Of a stretch of 64,000 nt of DNA, positions 19,699 through 29,514 are shown piece after piece. The notes below the pieces were generated by a model. That model saw only the letters and a program-made list of their open reading frames with translations. It was not told where the DNA came from and ran no database searches. Origin of the DNA: Caballeronia sp. LZ062 (lineage in GTDB: Bacteria; Pseudomonadota; Gammaproteobacteria; Burkholderiales; Burkholderiaceae); the NCBI RefSeq assembly GCF_031450785.1, contig NZ_JARTWB010000001.1, positions 1,054,001-1,118,000 on the forward strand. The letters are read 5' to 3'. Both the position numbers and the translations under genes were made by a program. The number at the start of each line of letters is the position of its first letter. Positions within the stretch are counted from its first letter, which is position 1.

Positions 19699-21753
19699 AT
19701 GGCGAACTCCATGACGAAAAAGCTGAACGATGTACCCGTCGAAGACGACGCAACGCAAAACGCAGAGCCTGCCGCCGCACCTGCGGCGAAGGTCGAGAAG
19801 GCCAAGGCACGCGACCGCCGCGCCAAGGAGAAGGCGCTGCTGAAAGACGCGTTCGCGTCGAGCGCGCCCGGCACCGTCGAAGAGCTGGAGGAGCGCCGCT
19901 CGAAACTGCGCGCGCTCATCAAGCTCGGCAAAGAGCGCGGGTTCCTCACGTACGCCGAAATCAACGATCACCTTCCGGACAATTTCACGGAAACCGAGGC
20001 GATCGAAGGCATCATCAGCACGTTCAACGACATGGGCGTGGCGGTGTACGAACAGGCGCCCGACGCCGAGACGCTGCTTCTGAACGACAACGCGCCGAAC
20101 GCCTCCGCCGACGATGAAGTCGAGGAAGAAGCCGAAGTCGCGCTGTCCACGGTCGACTCCGAATTCGGCCGCACGACCGATCCCGTGCGCATGTACATGC
20201 GCGAAATGGGCACGGTCGAGCTGCTGACGCGCGAAGGCGAAATCGAGATCGCGAAGCGCATCGAGGACGGCCTCAAGCACATGGTCATGGCGATCTCCGC
20301 GTGCCCGACGACCATCGCGGACATTCTCGCGATGGCCGAACGCGTGCAGAACGAGGAAACGCGCGTCGACGAACTCGTCGATGGTCTCATCGACCCGAAC
20401 GCGGAAGACACCGACGGCTTCTCCGAACAGGAAGCCGAGGCGATCGAATCCGAGGACGAGGAAGCCGACGAGGAAAGCGACGAAGAAGAGGACGACGATG
20501 ACGGCGCCGCGCAAGCGAGCGCAAACGCCGCTCAACTCGAGGCGCTGAAGCGCCAGTCGCTCGAGAAGTTCTCGCTCATCAGCGAGTGGTTCGACAAGAT
20601 GCGTCGCGCCTACGAGAAGGAAGGCTACAAGTCGAAGGCGTACCTGAAGGCGCAGGAAGCCATTCAGACGGAGCTCATGTCGATCCGCTTCACGGCCCGC
20701 ACCGTCGAGCGCCTGTGCGACACGCTGCGCGCTCAGGTCGACGAAGTGCGTCAGGTCGAGCGGCAGATCCTGCATACGGTCGTCGACAAGTGCGGCATGC
20801 CACGGGCCGAGTTCATCGCCCGTTTCCCGGGCAATGAGACGGACCTCGACTGGGCCGACAAGGTCGTCGCGGAAGGGCACGGTTACAGCGCCGTGCTCGA
20901 GCGCAACATTCCCGCGATCCGCGAGCAGCAGCAGCGGCTGCTGGACTTGCAGGCGCGCGTCGTGTTGCCGCTCAAGGACCTGAAAGAAACGAATCGCCAG
21001 ATGGCGGCGGGCGAATTGAAGGCGCGTCAGGCGAAGCGCGAAATGACGGAGGCGAATTTGCGTCTCGTGATTTCGATTGCGAAGAAATACACGAACCGCG
21101 GATTGCAATTTCTCGATCTGATTCAGGAAGGCAATATCGGCCTGATGAAGGCGGTGGACAAATTCGAATATCGTCGCGGCTATAAGTTTTCGACTTACGC
21201 GACGTGGTGGATTCGCCAGGCTATTACGCGGTCGATTGCGGACCAGGCGCGCACCATTCGTATTCCGGTTCACATGATCGAGACGATCAACAAAATGAAC
21301 CGTATCTCACGGCAGATTTTGCAGGAAACCGGTCTGGAGCCCGACCCGGCTACGCTTGCCGAGAAGATGGAAATGCCCGAGGACAAAATCCGCAAAATCA
21401 TGAAGATCGCGAAGGAGCCGATCTCCATGGAAACGCCGATCGGCGACGACGACGACTCGCATCTCGGCGATTTCATCGAAGATACGAACACGGTGGCGCC
21501 GTCGGATGCCGCGTTGCATGCGAGCATGCGCGATGTCGTGAAGGATGTGCTCGACTCGCTGACACCGCGCGAGGCGAAGGTGCTGCGGATGCGCTTCGGC
21601 ATCGAAATGAGCACGGATCACACGCTCGAAGAGGTAGGCAAGCAGTTCGATGTGACCCGTGAGCGCATTCGCCAGATCGAGGCAAAGGCATTGCGCAAGC
21701 TGCGCCACCCGAGCCGGTCGGACAAGCTGAAGTCGTTCCTCGAGGGCAATTGA
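19699..21753 (+). CDS. rpoD: RNA polymerase primary sigma factor sigma-70
   Basis: 684 residues. Region 1.1 lies near residues 70-120, region 1.2 begins [13 protein letters not shown], and a long acidic stretch (residues about 245-275) lies in the non-conserved region. Region 2 contains [15 protein letters not shown] (the -10 recognition helix) and region 4.2 contains [18 protein letters not shown] for -35 recognition. It directs housekeeping transcription. The start was set at [11 protein letters not shown]; a more distal start is possible because the N-terminus is variable in this group. The gene closes the yqeY-dnaG-rpoD region and is followed by a strong terminator. Confidence 0.97.
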   Translation: MANSMTKKLNDVPVEDDATQNAEPAAAPAAKVEKAKARDRRAKEKALLKDAFASSAPGTVEELEERRSKLRALIKLGKERGFLTYAEINDHLPDNFTETEAIEGIISTFNDMGVAVYEQAPDAETLLLNDNAPNASADDEVEEEAEVALSTVDSEFGRTTDPVRMYMREMGTVELLTREGEIEIAKRIEDGLKHMVMAISACPTTIADILAMAERVQNEETRVDELVDGLIDPNAEDTDGFSEQEAEAIESEDEEADEESDEEEDDDDGAAQASANAAQLEALKRQSLEKFSLISEWFDKMRRAYEKEGYKSKAYLKAQEAIQTELMSIRFTARTVERLCDTLRAQVDEVRQVERQILHTVVDKCGMPRAEFIARFPGNETDLDWADKVVAEGHGYSAVLERNIPAIREQQQRLLDLQARVVLPLKDLKETNRQMAAGELKARQAKREMTEANLRLVISIAKKYTNRGLQFLDLIQEGNIGLMKAVDKFEYRRGYKFSTYATWWIRQAITRSIADQARTIRIPVHMIETINKMNRISRQILQETGLEPDPATLAEKMEMPEDKIRKIMKIAKEPISMETPIGDDDDSHLGDFIEDTNTVAPSDAALHASMRDVVKDVLDSLTPREAKVLRMRFGIEMSTDHTLEEVGKQFDVTRERIRQIEAKALRKLRHPSRSDKLKSFLEGN

Positions 21754-21840
21754 TGCGCGTCTCGGGCTTGTATTGAGAGACGTTGTAAGGCAAACTCGCA
21801 AACCTTCGAGAGTCGCCTTTGGCATCCTTCTGACGCATCA

Positions 21841-21867
21841 GAAAGCGCCGCACGGCGCTTTCTTTTT
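21841..21867 (+). terminator. Strong terminator after rpoD
   Basis: Perfect 10-base inverted repeat GAAAGCGCCG / CGGCGCTTTC followed by TTTTT, 87 bases after the rpoD stop. Confidence 0.93.
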
Positions 21868-21884
21868 GCCCTCCGTTTTTGCCC

Positions 21885-21961
21885 GGGCCGGAAGCTTAAC
21901 TGGTATAAGCTGTCGACTCATAATCGACCGATAGTGGGTTCGAGTCCCACCCGGCCCACCA
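21885..21961 (+). tRNA. tRNA with CAT anticodon, tRNA-Ile2 (lysidine type) or elongator tRNA-Met
   Basis: 77 bases fold into a full cloverleaf: acceptor GGGCCGG / CCGGCCC, D stem GCTT / AAGC, anticodon stem GTCGA / TCGAC around loop CTCATAA (anticodon 21919-21921), T arm GTGGG-TTCGAGT-CCCAC, discriminator A and encoded CCA. The paired first base (G1-C72) argues against an initiator tRNA. The anticodon stem resembles the Ile2 tRNA, whose C34 becomes lysidine, more than elongator Met, but this is not certain from sequence alone. The 3' end marks the start of the decayed island. Confidence 0.9.
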
Positions 21962-22505
21962 GTAGTTACTTCAAAATATCATAGGGTTAGCGGGGGTTTG
22001 GTCGCTGACGGTTGCCTTCAGGGACACTTCGGGGACGCTGGTGAGTTGCGGTGTCCACTCGGGCCTTCAACCGTCGCCTTGTCCAGTTAACCTTTGCGGC
22101 GCGCCGCCGACCATCTTACCTTCAGTCCATCAGCCTCTTCTGCGTGGACGCCCCGTTCCCCAGAAGACAAGCCCAGCCGAAAATCGAGTATTAGCCGGCA
22201 CGAGCGGGCGGGCATTGCGTGTAGCGTAGAAAGACCGAGGGCGGTTCAGTGAATACGCGGCTTTCACAAGACGGTTCTTATAGGACCGAACTTGCGGATA
22301 GAAATCCACGTGGACGTCCGTCGCGTACATCGTCGGTGGTGGACAGCTAGTCTGACGCCGTGCGGGCTACCGCGGGCGTCCAGACGGCTCGAACAGTAGC
22401 ACGTCCAATCCCGCTGCCGACCCTGACGGAATCGGAGAATAAGCTGAGGGCGGCGCCCGTCGCAGCCTCTACGGACAATCACCGCCGGGACGCATTCCAG
22501 CGTCG
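21962..22505. other. Non-coding start of the island
   Basis: About 540 bases after the tRNA. Short open frames exist on both strands, but none has a recognisable family, ribosome site or plausible composition. No second copy of the tRNA 3' end was seen by eye downstream. Confidence 0.5.
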
Positions 22506-22862
22506 TTATCGCACGTTTTCATGACGAGAAGTTCTCGCGCGCATCCACGTTACTGCTGCGCCAATGCCAATCCAGATTATCCCGCCAGTAATGCCCTTCA
22601 TACCACTTGCGACGAGCAGCAGCACCGTCATCGCAAAAGCCGATGGCAAAATGCTTTGCGGCAAAGGTGTCTCAAATGCTGGGGAAGCACTGTCCCTTCG
22701 ACGCAGTTGCAGGAGCACAAGCAACGGCGGTATGAAATGCAGGACGTACAGAAACCCACTGACCGCCGTTGCACTTGCCGGCGAGCCGAACATCGCCATC
22801 ACGATCAGCAGGCTTCCGCTCAACAGGACCGCAAGAAGTGGAGTGCCGGTTCTTGGTTGCAA
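22506..22862 (-). pseudogene. C-terminal remnant of an APC-family amino-acid permease
   Basis: About 118 residues with three or four hydrophobic segments. The opening RTGTPLLAVLLSG resembles the start of transmembrane segment 9 to 10 of APC permeases (typically TPxxA), and the middle contains PPLLVLLQLRRRD followed by two further membrane segments. A complete permease of this family has about 450-500 residues and twelve segments, so roughly three quarters is missing. No upstream sequence in any frame supplies the rest. It is probably a non-functional leftover from rearrangement of the island. Confidence 0.6.
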
Positions 22863-23013
22863 CCTCGCAAGGCATTGCTACGGATCGGAATGTCGTTGTT
22901 GTTGGGTTGATCATCGTGCATAAATGCTTGCTACCCGCACAACTCCGCAAGGTAGGATTGGTTAAGTAGTCGTAAAACGAGACAAGCGACGCCCACCAAG
23001 CAGGGAAACAGGA

Positions 23014-23525
23014 ATGAATTTGAAGCGCCTCTACGCGAGCGTGCAGATAGTGTGTGTCGGACGGGGCTCCGCGACGCGCGAAGCCAACGATGCGCTGCAA
23101 GCGACCATCGGCGAGAACGTCGGTCGTATCCGGTCGATCGCCGCGCAGCACGTTGCCGACGTCGAGGGCGCGGTGATGCGCAGCGTGCAGACCGGGCGAG
23201 ATCGCGGCAGTCTGACGGATAAGCTGCAGGAGCGGTACGCGCCGACCCGCTCGCGTGCCGCTTTCATCGCGCGCGACATAATTGCAAGGCGATGGAGACG
23301 GTCGTGCGCGTGCGTCAGGAGGGCTTGGGCATCACCGAGGCGATCTGGATGCACAGCCACGGCGGCAAGCATCCGCGACCGTCGCACGTGGCCGCCGACG
23401 GCAAGCGTTACACGATCAGCGAGGGCATGTATCTCGACGGCGTGTGGGCGTGGCAGAGACGCGAGCCGAAGTGCCGGTGCGTGAGCCGGTCCGTGATTCC
23501 GGGGCTGGACGCGGCATCACCCTGA
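23014..23525 (+). pseudogene. Phage head-morphogenesis (Mu gpF-like) protein, truncated and frameshifted
   Basis: The first frame (to about 23280) reads ATIGENVGRIRSIAAQHV and VEGAVMRSVQTGRD, typical of the helical part of gpF/SPP1 gp7-like minor head proteins. The match then moves to another frame, from METVVRVRQEGLGI through MHSHGGKHPRPSHV, DGKRY and CRCVSRSVIPGL to a stop at 23525. These are the conserved C-terminal histidine/cysteine motifs of the family. The N-terminal half of the protein is also absent. The shift lies close to 23275-23290. Such proteins act in procapsid assembly; this copy cannot be functional. Confidence 0.75.
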
Positions 23526-23590
23526 GCGGCGACCGATACCAACTTGGTTCTGAGGAAGGGCCGCCCGGGCCGCTGCATGGATCCAGTTGC

Positions 23591-24430
23591 TCATGGAGCC
23601 GGTATCTTCGCAGCCAGCGCCGCCGCCTCCTCGGCACAGTCGCGTGTCGGCGTATTACCCTTGGCCCGCTGCGACTGGATTTCGCTCTTGGCTGCTTTCA
23701 TGTCTGCCATGAACTCGTCGCTGCCATGTAGTCGGGCTACGGTGGCGGCACCCATCAGACGGCCTGCTGCAATATCGCTCATCCAATGCACATTACAAAT
23801 GGCGCGGCTTTCACCATAACTCAGTCCGCGCGCCAACAGCGCATCTGATTGGGACGGCGACAGTTCACTGAGCATCAGCCCCCAGGCCCAGCCGATTGCG
23901 GCATGGCCGGAAGGATACGAGCCGTCCTGTCGAAGCGAAGCCTCTTCGCTCGGCGTGCAGGTCGGTTGATCCGCGATGACGAATGGACGCGGCCGGTTAT
24001 AAGTGTTCTTAGCCCGATAAGTCGAAAGGCCGACGTCCGTTAGACTGCGACGCAGCAACTGATAAAGGAAGGGCGTTTCCACGTCGTTGATGCGTGTGCC
24101 GAGGGCACAGGAGAATGATTCGGCCGCCGAGGGAAAGGACAGTTGCGCGTCCTCTGTCGCCAGTCGGATTCGCTTTGAATCGCGAACCTCCTGGCTGGCA
24201 TCGTCAAAAGCGCGATCCGCCTTTGCTGCCGCCGAGCCTTTTGCCGGTGGAGGGGGCAAGAGGCTCAGGCTATCGGGCAGTTCGCTGGTGGCGAGGTAGC
24301 CGGTTAGGTAGCCTGGCCGTAGTTCCTTGACTGCAGCAGGGCGGGGCGGCTGAGCCCAAACGGCCGAAGTGGATGCGAGCAAAGCGCCATAGAGTAGCGC
24401 GGCGACAGTCGTGTTTCTACAGGTTTTCAT
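23591..24430 (-). CDS. Class A non-specific acid phosphatase (PAP2 superfamily)
   Basis: 279 residues with a Sec signal (MKTCRNTTVAALLYGALLAS... ending SAVWAQ). The PAP2 catalytic motifs are all present: KNTYNRPRP (K-x6-RP), YPSGHA, and SRAICNVHWMSD (SR-x5-H-x3-D). This spacing is that of bacterial class A acid phosphatases such as PhoN/PhoC, which release phosphate from organic monoesters in the periplasm. The start was placed at the ATG of the signal peptide; the frame extends 31 codons upstream without signal features. It sits in the island between phage remnants and has no operon partner. Confidence 0.9.
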   Translation of the reverse strand: MKTCRNTTVAALLYGALLASTSAVWAQPPRPAAVKELRPGYLTGYLATSELPDSLSLLPPPPAKGSAAAKADRAFDDASQEVRDSKRIRLATEDAQLSFPSAAESFSCALGTRINDVETPFLYQLLRRSLTDVGLSTYRAKNTYNRPRPFVIADQPTCTPSEEASLRQDGSYPSGHAAIGWAWGLMLSELSPSQSDALLARGLSYGESRAICNVHWMSDIAAGRLMGAATVARLHGSDEFMADMKAAKSEIQSQRAKGNTPTRDCAEEAAALAAKIPAP

Positions 24431-25450
24431 TTCGTACACGTTCAATGTGTTGGCGCAGATAAGAAGCGTGATCAACGGCTGTGGGATGCCTGTCGTCGAC
24501 ATCGCGTCATGGGACACCGGCAAAATCTGACTTCGCTCCGCTCAATTATCGCGCGTGTGCTCATTCTAAGATTGCCGCGCGTTGGCATGAACCCCTCCAA
24601 CTGAGTGGGTGAATGAAACGGCGAATCTGTTATCGTTGAGCCTTCAGTTCTGCAGAAATGCTGGTGAGCGTCGGGTGTCACAGTTAGCTGTTCGAACGGT
24701 TTGAAAACGAGTTTGGGGGAAAGTCGCTAATCAGTGATATCTTCAAATAGCTGGGCGCCATGTGAATAGCGCGATTGCCAGAATGCGCTCTCGCGGGGCT
24801 GAAGGTCATTGAGTCGAGCTGGATCACTTGCTGTTGATGTACGGAGAGTAGCTTCCGGAAGGGCAAGGCACTCCTCTAAGTAGCCTCTCGAACGCTTTGG
24901 CTAGTTTGTCCTTGATTTCTCTCACCGTGGACTAGTCACGCGGAGGGGAAGACTTCCATGTCCTGACCGATAGCAGAACCACTCAAGCTCCAAACGGAGA
25001 AACAAACCAACGCGGTTAACGCGCGCCGGCATTTAATTCTAAGAGGATCAAGCGCCGCGCGGCGCATGATTGTCAGTGGTGGGTCGATCAACGCGACGTT
25101 ACTTGATTCATCCGTCTTTGTAGTCGGCTGTAAGTTAGTCCAGCGGGCCATTATGCATCGATATTTCGGATCGCTAATGATCGGTGTGGAGCTGACTGTC
25201 GTGTGCTGGCTGCATAGTATCGGCTCCTTCGCCGCGACGTTGGTGGCTCATCGGAAAGGGCGGCCCGTCGGACGTGCGCGCTGGTTCGTGCATTTGCAAC
25301 GGAGCTCGAGGACAAGCGTAGCGGTCCGGGAACCGTATGGCGGCGGCACGTGGGAGCAAAAAGGAAGCGAACGTTGCGCACCGACACGCAGGTGAGGGTC
25401 CGAGGGCGATTCCGTCCAAACAGTGAAAACCGTGATTGAAATGCGCTAGC
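24431..25450. other. Kilobase without a recognisable gene
   Basis: Between the acid phosphatase and the phage remnant. The base composition is visibly less GC-rich than the core. Open frames of 60-130 codons occur on both strands, overlap each other and match no family recognised here. Confidence 0.5.
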
Positions 25451-25902
25451 ATGCCTCTGATTCCTTTTCCAAACGTCCCGCCTGAGGCGGGTGTGCCGGA
25501 CCTCAATCGTTCACCGCTGGCGGCGAGCGTGCTCACTGACGTGACGCAGGCGCTGCAGGGGCTCAATTACTTCGGCTTACAGGGCCAGCGACGCGCCGCA
25601 ATCGATCGTGTGCGACGATGAGGGAAACGCGCTGGTGACGCCGGACGCAGTCGTCGACATCGGCTTTCGCGGCGAGCAGCGCGTCGCGTCCTTTCCCGTC
25701 AGGCAGCGCGCGTTTGATTCCTATGACAGGTGGCGCAGCTGGAGAACTGACGCTGCGGCTCGCGTGCGGCGGCCGAAACATGAACCGCGACGCATTTCTG
25801 ACGGCGCTTGAGTCGCTGCTCGGGTCGCTCGCGCGCGTCAACGTCAGGACGCCCGACGGGACGTATCGTGACCATAGCCAACGCGCGCAACAAGCTCAAT
25901 GA
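25451..25902 (+). pseudogene. Phage structural-type protein with at least two frameshifts
   Basis: Three consecutive frames read as one protein: MPLIPFPNVPPEAGVPDLNR (from 25451), then CDDEGNALVTPDAVVDIGFRGE (from about 25610), then ELTLRLACGGRNMNRDAFL and RVNVRTPDGTYR (to 25902). The opening and the overall layout resemble a small tail- or baseplate-associated protein common in Burkholderia prophages, though no symbol can be given. Frame changes fall near 25600 and 25730. Its 3' end overlaps the zinc-ribbon gene that follows, as would be expected of an original operon. Confidence 0.55.
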
Positions 25903-26761
25903 CGCAATGGAATCGCAGCGCCTGCAGATCACGGCAGCCGAACACGATGTTGAGCAGGCGCAGACATCGTTTCGGGCTTGGGCGACCACGCGGCAAGTGA
26001 CGCAAAGCGCCGGGAACGATCCCGAGGTGGCGAAGCGGGTTCGACAGATCGACGCGCTTATTGCGCATCAGCGCGAAGTTCAGCGCGCGGCCGAAGAACT
26101 GACTCAGCAGGACCTTCGACTCAGCGCGCTGGAGAAGGAAGATCAGGAAAGGCTTGGAAAGCTTCAGGATGATGCAAATAGTCGATACGACGTCGCACTG
26201 CGCGAGCAGGCTCTACGCGTGTTCGGCTGGCGGCTCGCGGTAACTTTACCGCTGCTGCTAATTGCGGGCTGGCTTTTGATTCGCCGTCGTCATTCGGCAT
26301 ATTGGCCGTTTGTCTATGGATTCGGGGTCTTTGCGGCGTTCACCTTCTTTGTCGAGCTCGTGCCGTATTTGCCTGGCTATGGCGGCTACGTCCGCTATGG
26401 AGTGGGTATTGTGGGTACGCTGATCGGTGGACAGTACCTCATCCGCGCACTTACGCGCTATCGCGAACAGCAACGAATCGCCGAAGCGCAGAGCGAAGAT
26501 CAGCGGCGCGCGTCGCTGAGTTATGACATGGTCATGGCCAGACTCGCGAAAAACGTGTGCCCTGGTTGCGAACGCGCTCTGCCTGCGGACAGTTTGAACG
26601 AGAATTTCTGTCAGCACTGCGGGATGTGTTTGTTCAATAAGTGCGGTCCCTGCAATTCCCGCAAGAATGCGTTTGTCCGCTTTTGTCAGTCGTGCGGTAG
26701 TCCAGCGGCGTTAGGCTCGTTCCAGCCCGACGCGCCTGCTGCCGGGCGATCGAGCGCCTAA
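25868..26761 (+). CDS. Membrane protein with N-terminal coiled coil and C-terminal zinc ribbons
   Basis: About 297 residues from a GTG at 25868; an ATG at 25907 is an alternative. The N-terminal ~120 residues form a long charged helix (ESQRLQITAAEHDVEQAQ... QRAAEELTQQDLRLSALEKE). Three hydrophobic segments follow (about 145-230). The C-terminus has zinc-ribbon cysteine pairs: CPGC, CQHCGMC, CGPCNSRK and CQSCG. Homologs recalled from Burkholderia phage-like islands share this layout and are often labelled endopeptidase without evidence. The function is unknown. The gene is intact although its upstream neighbour is broken, which suggests retained function or recent decay. Confidence 0.65.
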   Translation: MTIANARNKLNDAMESQRLQITAAEHDVEQAQTSFRAWATTRQVTQSAGNDPEVAKRVRQIDALIAHQREVQRAAEELTQQDLRLSALEKEDQERLGKLQDDANSRYDVALREQALRVFGWRLAVTLPLLLIAGWLLIRRRHSAYWPFVYGFGVFAAFTFFVELVPYLPGYGGYVRYGVGIVGTLIGGQYLIRALTRYREQQRIAEAQSEDQRRASLSYDMVMARLAKNVCPGCERALPADSLNENFCQHCGMCLFNKCGPCNSRKNAFVRFCQSCGSPAALGSFQPDAPAAGRSSA

Positions 26762-27183
26762 GTGTTCCGCTGTACCGTCCGATCCTGGGGTATTTGTCGA
26801 ACGGGCGGAGCCGAAGCATCAGGCAGTGGCTGCGTGGCAAGCCATACTCGCGGCACATTCCGCCTACTTCATGCCAGCCTTGTTAGTACTTAGGAAGCCG
26901 ATGGTTTGTCGTTTGGCAGAAACGCTTTTTTCATTGGCTTCCCTCTCTGCAACGGACCTTACACCGTCACCGTAATAGACGCGGGGAGCAGGTCAGCATC
27001 AATCAAAGCTCGGTTTTAACGGGTCTAGCGCGCGATCAAGCGACGTTATGTCCGCCTCCCCGCCAATCAGAAACGAGCGTTCGACATATGCCGTCGCTTC
27101 GATGAAAAGCGCACTATGGTCGAAAAAAGCGCCTATAACTGAACGCAGCGCAGCGAACCCGTTGCTGTCATCAAGGAGGCGTT
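26762..27183. other. Intergenic stretch in island
   Basis: About 420 bases with no supported gene or recognised element. Confidence 0.45.
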
Positions 27184-27792
27184 ATGGACCAATTGAACTC
27201 TCAGAAGGCGAGCCTGGAAGCGAACGCGTCGACGACGGACGCAGCCTGCGGATTCAATGAGGCAACGAACCAAGACTATGCGGACTGGAAGCGATTGCGC
27301 CTTGTCATCGAGCACGAGAATACCCTGGTCAATCATCGCCTCACCTGGCTGTTGACGTCGCAAACCGTCGCGTTTGCCGCAATCGCGGTCATTTTCAAAG
27401 AGTGGCTGCCCGATCGCAAGGACGGCGGCACGTACGACTTGCTGCTTGCTCTGATGATTCTGGTCTGCCTCCTTGGCTTCGGAACCGCGCTACTCGTCTC
27501 GCGCGGTCTCTTGCATGCACAGACGCACATCGCCCGGCTGGACCGATGGTGGTACTCCCCGGACCGTGCGAACATGTCCATGGATTTCCCCAGAACACGA
27601 AACGAACGGCTCGAGGAACGACGGGCAAGAATGGAGTTGGCGCAGGAGAAGCTTGGTTCGCATCCGCCGCTTCAGCATCAAACCGACTTACGATCTGATG
27701 ACCTGCTGAGTCCATCTAACCTCCCCGCGTGCTTCATGTATATGTGGCCGGTGATCGGGGCGATCCTCGTTTTCGTTCGTCTTGCGATATAG
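27184..27792 (+). CDS. Small two- or three-segment membrane protein of unknown function
   Basis: 202 residues, preceded by a consensus AGGAGG. A polar N-terminus leads to LRLVIEHENTLVNHRLTWLL, a conserved-looking amphipathic stretch that introduces the first membrane segment (about 60-75). A second segment lies near 90-110 (LLLALMILVCLLGFGTALLV), then a charged cytoplasmic-type region, and a final segment at the C-terminus (MYMWPVIGAILVFVRLAI). The ENxLxNHRLxWLL pattern is found in other small bacterial membrane proteins of unknown role. The gene stands alone in the island. No function is assigned. Confidence 0.7.
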   Translation: MDQLNSQKASLEANASTTDAACGFNEATNQDYADWKRLRLVIEHENTLVNHRLTWLLTSQTVAFAAIAVIFKEWLPDRKDGGTYDLLLALMILVCLLGFGTALLVSRGLLHAQTHIARLDRWWYSPDRANMSMDFPRTRNERLEERRARMELAQEKLGSHPPLQHQTDLRSDDLLSPSNLPACFMYMWPVIGAILVFVRLAI

Positions 27793-28059
27793 GTGATGCC
27801 GTAAGCGGCTGCATCATAAGTGACGATCGACTGTTGGGCCGAGCTGTCGCATCGAGCGATGCGTGTGAGATTGGCAAAGGCGTCGTTGAGCGTGAACAAC
27901 ATTTTCGTGGGTGAAGGCCGGTCCGACGAGATGCGCGACGTTCCGACTCGCAGCGAAATTCGCACGACGAACACCAGCGGCACGCTGCGCTGCTGCTAAC
28001 AACACCAACAGGGCTGGCCATCGAACCATGGCCGCCGCCGCCAGACGTTGCTGATCACA

Positions 28060-28390
28060 TCAAAACGCGTGACGCAACGCGACACGTGCAACGAACTGAT
28101 TCAATGCCGATGACACCCCTGCAATCGGCTTGCTCGGGCTCCGTAAAGAGAACATGGCGATAGACTTCCGGCTTATACAGTGCAAGGTACTGGCCGCCGG
28201 GACACAACGTACTTCTTCCGCTCCAGTACGCCTCGCTGAATGGAATCTGGACGTTCGAACGATCGACCTGCGAGGTAGCCGTCGTGCTGTAAAGGTAAGT
28301 CTTGTGGCGAGACCACACCAACACTCGCCATTCACACTGCTCTTTGAACGACCCGGCGAGACCGGGCATAGTTTCAGCAGACGTCTTCAC
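28060..28390 (-). pseudogene. Possible outer-membrane porin remnant
   Basis: Two overlapping frames on the minus strand together resemble the C-terminal third of a Burkholderia general porin: KTYLYSTTATSQVD in one frame, and GVSSALNQFVARVALRHAF immediately before a stop in the other. The terminal aromatic F preceded by a basic LRH is the usual end of these trimeric porins. A full porin has about 350-400 residues and a signal peptide; neither is present. The match is by eye and the frame change lies near 28100-28250. Confidence 0.45.
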
Positions 28391-28461
28391 GCATCACAGA
28401 CGCGGCGACCACCACATCGCTCAAACCCCATCCCACGAATCCTCAAGCTCAAGCCCAGAAA

Positions 28462-29514
28462 TCACCGCGGATGGTTCTGCACGAAAGTCCGAAAAGACGC
28501 ATAGGCCGGCTTCTGCGTATGTCCATCACCTTGCATCATTCCATACGCGCCTTCCGCATCGTCGTAAAGCTCATACGCCTGAATAGACTGAATGTTGTAT
28601 TTGGACGCCACGCTCACATATTGGGACATCATGTCGTTGCCGGTGAGATACGAAGCGATCTGAAAGAGCGATCCCAAGCTCGGCCGCACGCCGAATTCGT
28701 TGATCCAGATCGGTTTGCCCATTTCATGCAGAACCGCCAGCACGTCATGGCATCCCGTGCCACCGCATGCGTTGGTGATGTCGCCTTCGTTGGAATACCA
28801 GTGCCATGCCGTGATGTCCCAGCTAACGGCCGGATGGCCCCACGTGCCGTCAGGTTGTGAACCGTCGGCAAGCATCTGATAGAACGCATAGTGCAGCCAC
28901 GTGCCGCCCAGCACGATCTTTCCCTCGGTGTCTTCGGATTTGACGCCCGCGATCAGGCCGCGAATGATGCCTCGGGCGATCTGATACTTTCGGCTGTCGT
29001 AGTGTTGCCAGACGACGCCGTCGACATTCCCGTTCAGCGTCGCAGCCTCCAGTTCATTGCCGACCTCGTAATACTTGTAGTGGTATGCACTGGCCGTCTG
29101 CTTTCCGAGCGTATAGCCCGCGTTATACGCGTCCTGCTCGTTGCTGTATCCGAGGCCCAGCAGCATCACGGGATACACGGTGACGCCACCCGCAGCCATT
29201 ATTTGTGCAATGCCGGCGAGCTTGTTCGCAGAGGCCTGGTTATAGACCTCGTTTCGGTAGATGGTGGCGCCCAGGTCGTGCAGTTGAGAAAGCTGCGTTT
29301 GAGGACTGGAGATGTCGTACGCACCGCCGCTGTTGTTATGGCCGTTCATGCCATAGAAGATCGAACTGCTTGTATTTGCGCTTTTGGCCGTCGCAGCGAG
29401 CGTGCTGCTCTTGCCCGTCGCTGCGTCAACGGCACTGCCGTTGTCCCCGCCGCAAGCTGCAAGCAGCAAGCTCGTCGTGACCGCGCCGACAATCGCAATA
29501 TGCTTAAGCGACAT
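28462..29514 (-). CDS. Putative lipoprotein glycoside hydrolase, clan GH-A fold
   Basis: About 350 residues. The N-terminus MSLKHIAIVGAVTTSLLLAACGGD is a lipoprotein signal with a lipobox cysteine. The mature protein begins FYGMNGHNN and has the alternating helix/strand layout of a TIM barrel. YYEVGNELEAA supplies a probable acid/base glutamate after strand 4, and PIWINEFGVRP a probable nucleophile glutamate near strand 7, the GH-A pattern seen in GH39- and GH5-like enzymes. The substrate is unknown. The start could be 15 codons upstream (MKKSTRP). It has no operon partner. Confidence 0.75.
   Translation of the reverse strand: MSLKHIAIVGAVTTSLLLAACGGDNGSAVDAATGKSSTLAATAKSANTSSSIFYGMNGHNNSGGAYDISSPQTQLSQLHDLGATIYRNEVYNQASANKLAGIAQIMAAGGVTVYPVMLLGLGYSNEQDAYNAGYTLGKQTASAYHYKYYEVGNELEAATLNGNVDGVVWQHYDSRKYQIARGIIRGLIAGVKSEDTEGKIVLGGTWLHYAFYQMLADGSQPDGTWGHPAVSWDITAWHWYSNEGDITNACGGTGCHDVLAVLHEMGKPIWINEFGVRPSLGSLFQIASYLTGNDMMSQYVSVASKYNIQSIQAYELYDDAEGAYGMMQGDGHTQKPAYASFRTFVQNHPR

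Noticed and set aside
19561..21273. 570-codon frame antisense to rpoD
   Set aside because: Same reason: an antisense shadow of a conserved gene; residues are biased toward Arg, Asp, Leu and His, with no motif.
22130..22482. Minus-strand frames after the tRNA, possibly a transposase fragment
   Set aside because: No transposase or integrase motif could be recognised in either frame; left as non-coding.
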